A stretch of DNA of 7,492 nt from contig DASUZD010000065.1 of assembly GCA_036377055.1 (NCBI GenBank), positions 1 through 7,492 of the forward strand, given 5' to 3'. Below the pieces are notes generated by a model. That model saw only the letters and a list, made by a program, of their open reading frames with translations, was not told where the DNA came from and searched no databases. This document shows, one piece after another, positions 5,734 through 7,492 of the stretch. Both the position numbers and the translations under genes were made by a program. Source of the DNA: DASUZD01 sp036377055. Lineage in GTDB: Bacteria > Actinomycetota > Thermoleophilia > Gaiellales > Gaiellaceae. The number at the start of each line of letters is the position of its first letter. The stretch's first letter is position 1.

Positions 5734-6474
5734 TTAACGGGCGTAGACCTCCCCGAACGGCGTCTCGGGCGCGGCGGCGTGCTCGTGACGGAGCGCGTCG
5801 AGGTCGGTCGGCTTCGCGCGGAGACGGCCGAGCGCCGTTAGCGCTGCGACGAGCGCGGCCCTGCGGAGCGGTTGGAGCAGGTCAGTGTCGTGGAAGTACA
5901 CGTGGACGAGCGCCCCCTCGAGGCGCCCGGCGACGCCGCGGGCGAGCATCCCGAGCGAGTGCGTCGACGGGAGCTCGAGCAGGCGCGCGCCGCTTCGGAG
6001 CACGAGACGCGTCGGCTCAGCCGCACCGAGGCGTGCGGCGTTCGGCGGGAGGTACGGGGGGCGGAACGCCGTCGCGGTGCAGTCGGCGACGCCGGCCGCG
6101 GCCAGCGTCTCGGCCACGTCCTCGTCGAGGTACCAGCCGCCGCCCGCGAAGAGCGTCGGGTGCAGGTCCCGCGTGTGAAGCCAATCGAGCTCCCGAGCCA
6201 CGCGTTGCGCGGGATCGGGGCCGGTCGGGCGGGCGTGACTCGGAGACGTCCAGTGCGTGTGCAGGCCGAACGGCCCGCGGGCGGCGGCTGCGCGGGCGCG
6301 CTCGAGCCAGCGGGACTCGTCCTCGCCGGCTTCCTGGTCCGGCGGCCGGACGAGCGCGGCGATCCTGAAGCCGCCCGGCCGCTGTTCCTGGAGGCGTGAG
6401 AACGCGGCCCAGGTGCGGTCGTCGAGCGGGCGCTCGACGTGGCACGAGACGCAGGCTGGAGGGCGGGCGGTCAC
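5734..6474 (-). CDS. NodB/polysaccharide-deacetylase-like protein
   Basis: Taken from GTG 6474 it is 246 aa; an in-frame ATG at 6519 would add 15 poorly conserved residues. Features fit a divergent carbohydrate-esterase-4 (NodB) barrel: an opening strand ACVSCHVERPL (7-17), the His-rich GLHTHWTSPSH (70-80) where metal-binding histidines are expected, AFRPPYLPP resembling motif 3 (R-x-P-Y/F), and VHVYFHDTDL (about 195-204) resembling the late His motif. The usual Asp of the opening D-x-E is His12 here (H-V-E), so activity as a deacetylase is doubtful. No signal peptide is seen. The C-terminus TPFGEVYAR lies in the right direct repeat. The neighbouring GT39-like gene and the sugar transferase suggest a surface-glycan role. 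The gene itself is secure; the enzyme activity is tentative. Confidence 0.75.
   Translation of the reverse strand: MTARPPACVSCHVERPLDDRTWAAFSRLQEQRPGGFRIAALVRPPDQEAGEDESRWLERARAAAARGPFGLHTHWTSPSHARPTGPDPAQRVARELDWLHTRDLHPTLFAGGGWYLDEDVAETLAAAGVADCTATAFRPPYLPPNAARLGAAEPTRLVLRSGARLLELPSTHSLGMLARGVAGRLEGALVHVYFHDTDLLQPLRRAALVAALTALGRLRAKPTDLDALRHEHAAAPETPFGEVYAR
5741..5764 (+). repeat. Right direct repeat (22/24 match to 3287-3310)
   Basis: It lies inside the coding end of the deacetylase-like gene, just before its TAA stop on the minus strand, where it encodes TPFGEVYA. It is the direct-orientation partner of 3287-3310, and the two copies differ by two G/C changes. The similarity extends a few bases further into the deacetylase with a one-codon gap (APETPFG here, APTPFG at the left copy). 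It marks the right edge of the lower-GC block. Confidence 0.75.
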
Positions 6475-6524
6475 CGGGGGAACAACTACCCTTTCGGGCT
6501 CTGGCGCGCCGCTCCTCATACCTG
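6475..6524. promoter_or_regulatory. 50-nt divergent intergenic region between deacetylase-like and GT39-like genes
   Basis: The two genes are transcribed away from each other from this short gap, so both promoters must lie in it or overlap the coding ends. I see no convincing -10/-35 pair and no strong Shine-Dalgarno sequence for either gene. A G/C-rich stretch (6475-6480) and the pyrimidine-rich CCCTTTC are the only visible elements. The boundaries depend on the GTG starts chosen on both sides. Confidence 0.3.
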
Positions 6525-7492
6525 GTGCTCGCGGCGCTTGCGGTGCTGCCGCGGCTCGCGGTGCTCCTTCACGAACGCGGGACGATCACCGCCGCGTACG
6601 TGGACAAAGGCTCCGACTTCGCGCGTACGTTCCTCGCGAGCGGCACGTACGGCTTCATCCCGGGACGGCCCTCCGCGTACACGCAACCGCTCTACGGCTT
6701 CTTCCTCGTCCTGCTCTACTGGATCTTCGGCCGGTCGTGGCCGGTCGTCGGCCTCGCGCAGATCGCCGTCGCCGCCGCGACCGCGCTGCTCGTGTACGAG
6801 ATCGGCCGGCGCTTCGTCTCGCGGCGCGCCGGCCTCTTGGCCGCGGCGGTCGCGACGCTCCATCCGTACGTCGTCTGGCACGACGTCCACATGAACCGCG
6901 AGATCCTCGACCAACTGCTCGCGGCCGCGGTCGTGCTGCTGACGCTGCTCGTCGCCGAACGCCTCTCGCTGCCCCTCGCGGCGGCGCTCGGGGCCGCGCT
7001 CGGGGTCGCGGTGCTGGGAAACGTGCGGCTGGTGGTTCTGCCGCTCCTGATCGCCGTCTTCCTGCTCGTGCTCGGCCGGCGCGCGGCGGTGCTGCCGGCC
7101 GTGGTGGCGCTCGCCGTCGCCGCAATCGTCGTGTCTCCGTGGCTGATCCGGAACCAGGTCTCCGTCGGTTGCTTCACCCTCACGACGGACGGCCGAGCGC
7201 TCTGGAAGGCGAACAACCCGAACACGCTGCGGACGCTCGAGGCGGGAAAATGGATCGACGACGTGCCCGGGATCCCCGGCGCGCCGCCGACGCCGCAGGA
7301 CGTCGGAGCGATCTATCGCGAAACCGGCCACGCTCCGCCGCCGGTCGACGAGTGCGGCCAGATGCACTTCTACCGCCACCTGGCGTTCAAGTTCATCCGC
7401 GAGCACCCGGGCGAGAAGGCCAAGCTTGCAGGGCTCGGAGCCCAGTGGCTCTGGCAGCCGTCGGTGACGAAGACGGAGGGCCGGCGCGGCGC
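6525..7492 (+). CDS. GT39/ArnT-like membrane glycosyltransferase (3' end cut by window)
   Basis: Multi-membrane GT-C-fold enzyme of the PMT/ArnT type, expected to use a polyprenyl-phosphate-linked sugar on the outer face of the membrane; the acceptor is unknown. About 322 residues are visible and the gene continues off the right edge. After a first hydrophobic segment (1-15) the loop has AYVDKGSDF, with Asp31 in the place of the catalytic acidic residue. PSAYTQPLYGFFLVLLY (49-65) follows, matching the P-x-x-Y-x-x-P-L-Y signature. Further segments are LLVYEIGRRF, LLAAAVATLHPYVVW, several Ala/Leu/Val-rich helices and VVSPWLIRNQV. FTLTTDGRALWKANNPN matches the T-T-x-G-x-x-L-W-x-x-N-N-P element common in this family. 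The GTG at 6525 is the only good start; the frame extends upstream over the deacetylase without ATG or GTG, with only CTG codons. Confidence 0.88.
   Translation, partial: MLAALAVLPRLAVLLHERGTITAAYVDKGSDFARTFLASGTYGFIPGRPSAYTQPLYGFFLVLLYWIFGRSWPVVGLAQIAVAAATALLVYEIGRRFVSRRAGLLAAAVATLHPYVVWHDVHMNREILDQLLAAAVVLLTLLVAERLSLPLAAALGAALGVAVLGNVRLVVLPLLIAVFLLVLGRRAAVLPAVVALAVAAIVVSPWLIRNQVSVGCFTLTTDGRALWKANNPNTLRTLEAGKWIDDVPGIPGAPPTPQDVGAIYRETGHAPPPVDECGQMHFYRHLAFKFIREHPGEKAKLAGLGAQWLWQPSVTKTEGRRG

Larger units (their letters stand above)
3287..5764. mobile_element. Putative inserted accessory block bounded by direct repeats
   Basis: The segment between the two 24-nt direct repeats, about 2.45 kb per repeat-to-repeat unit, differs from its surroundings. 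Hand counts give 31/60 G+C at 4201-4260 and 31/60 at 4861-4920, against 48/60 at 2701-2760 in acdS. It contains only the broken STAND gene plus short spacers (3311-3362 and 5674-5733). There is no integrase, transposase or obvious terminal inverted repeat, so any movement would have needed functions supplied elsewhere. Position, repeats and composition together suggest insertion at the 3' end of the deacetylase gene. The mechanism is inference. Confidence 0.5.

Noticed and set aside
6516..7406. 296-codon open frame on the minus strand
   Set aside because: Antisense to the GT39-like gene; an Arg/Asp/Glu/Gln-rich shadow without family motifs.

Overview
This is a high-GC, gene-dense bacterial window. 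Base composition, codon use (third positions nearly all G/C), very tight gene spacing and a predominance of non-ATG starts suggest a soil-type actinobacterium, perhaps a deep-branching class such as Thermoleophilia. That placement is inference, because there is no rRNA or other marker gene here.

Layout from left to right. (1) Positions 1-727, minus strand: 3'-truncated class I SAM-dependent methyltransferase. (2) 724-2256, minus: complete exopolysaccharide-type polyprenyl-phosphate sugar transferase (phosphoglycosyltransferase), overlapping the methyltransferase by 4 nt. (3) 2276-3292, plus: complete ACC deaminase (acdS), divergent from the sugar transferase. The 19-nt gap lies within a 20-nt inverted repeat. 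(4) 3287-5764: a lower-GC block bounded by near-identical 24-nt direct repeats. It carries one broken gene (3363-5673, minus) coding for an AlbA_2/Schlafen-like domain, a STAND/NB-ARC ATPase and TPR-like repeats. One in-frame TGA and two single-base frameshifts interrupt it. (5) 5734-6474, minus: complete NodB/polysaccharide-deacetylase-like protein. (6) 6525 to the window end, plus: 5' part of a multi-membrane GT39/ArnT-like glycosyltransferase, divergent from the deacetylase.

The flanking genes fit a cell-surface polysaccharide locus: an initiating sugar-phosphate transferase, a deacetylase-like enzyme and a lipid-linked-sugar glycosyltransferase. acdS sits among them as a metabolic gene. 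The STAND gene looks like an accessory insertion between the convergent acdS and deacetylase genes. Its left boundary carries a short copy of the coding end of the deacetylase, as expected if DNA inserted at that gene's 3' end. Its domain set resembles immune or signalling STAND proteins, but as written it cannot make a full-length product. The five flanking genes are all frame-intact, which argues against general sequencing error as the cause.

No tRNA, rRNA, CRISPR array, transposase or integrase was seen.
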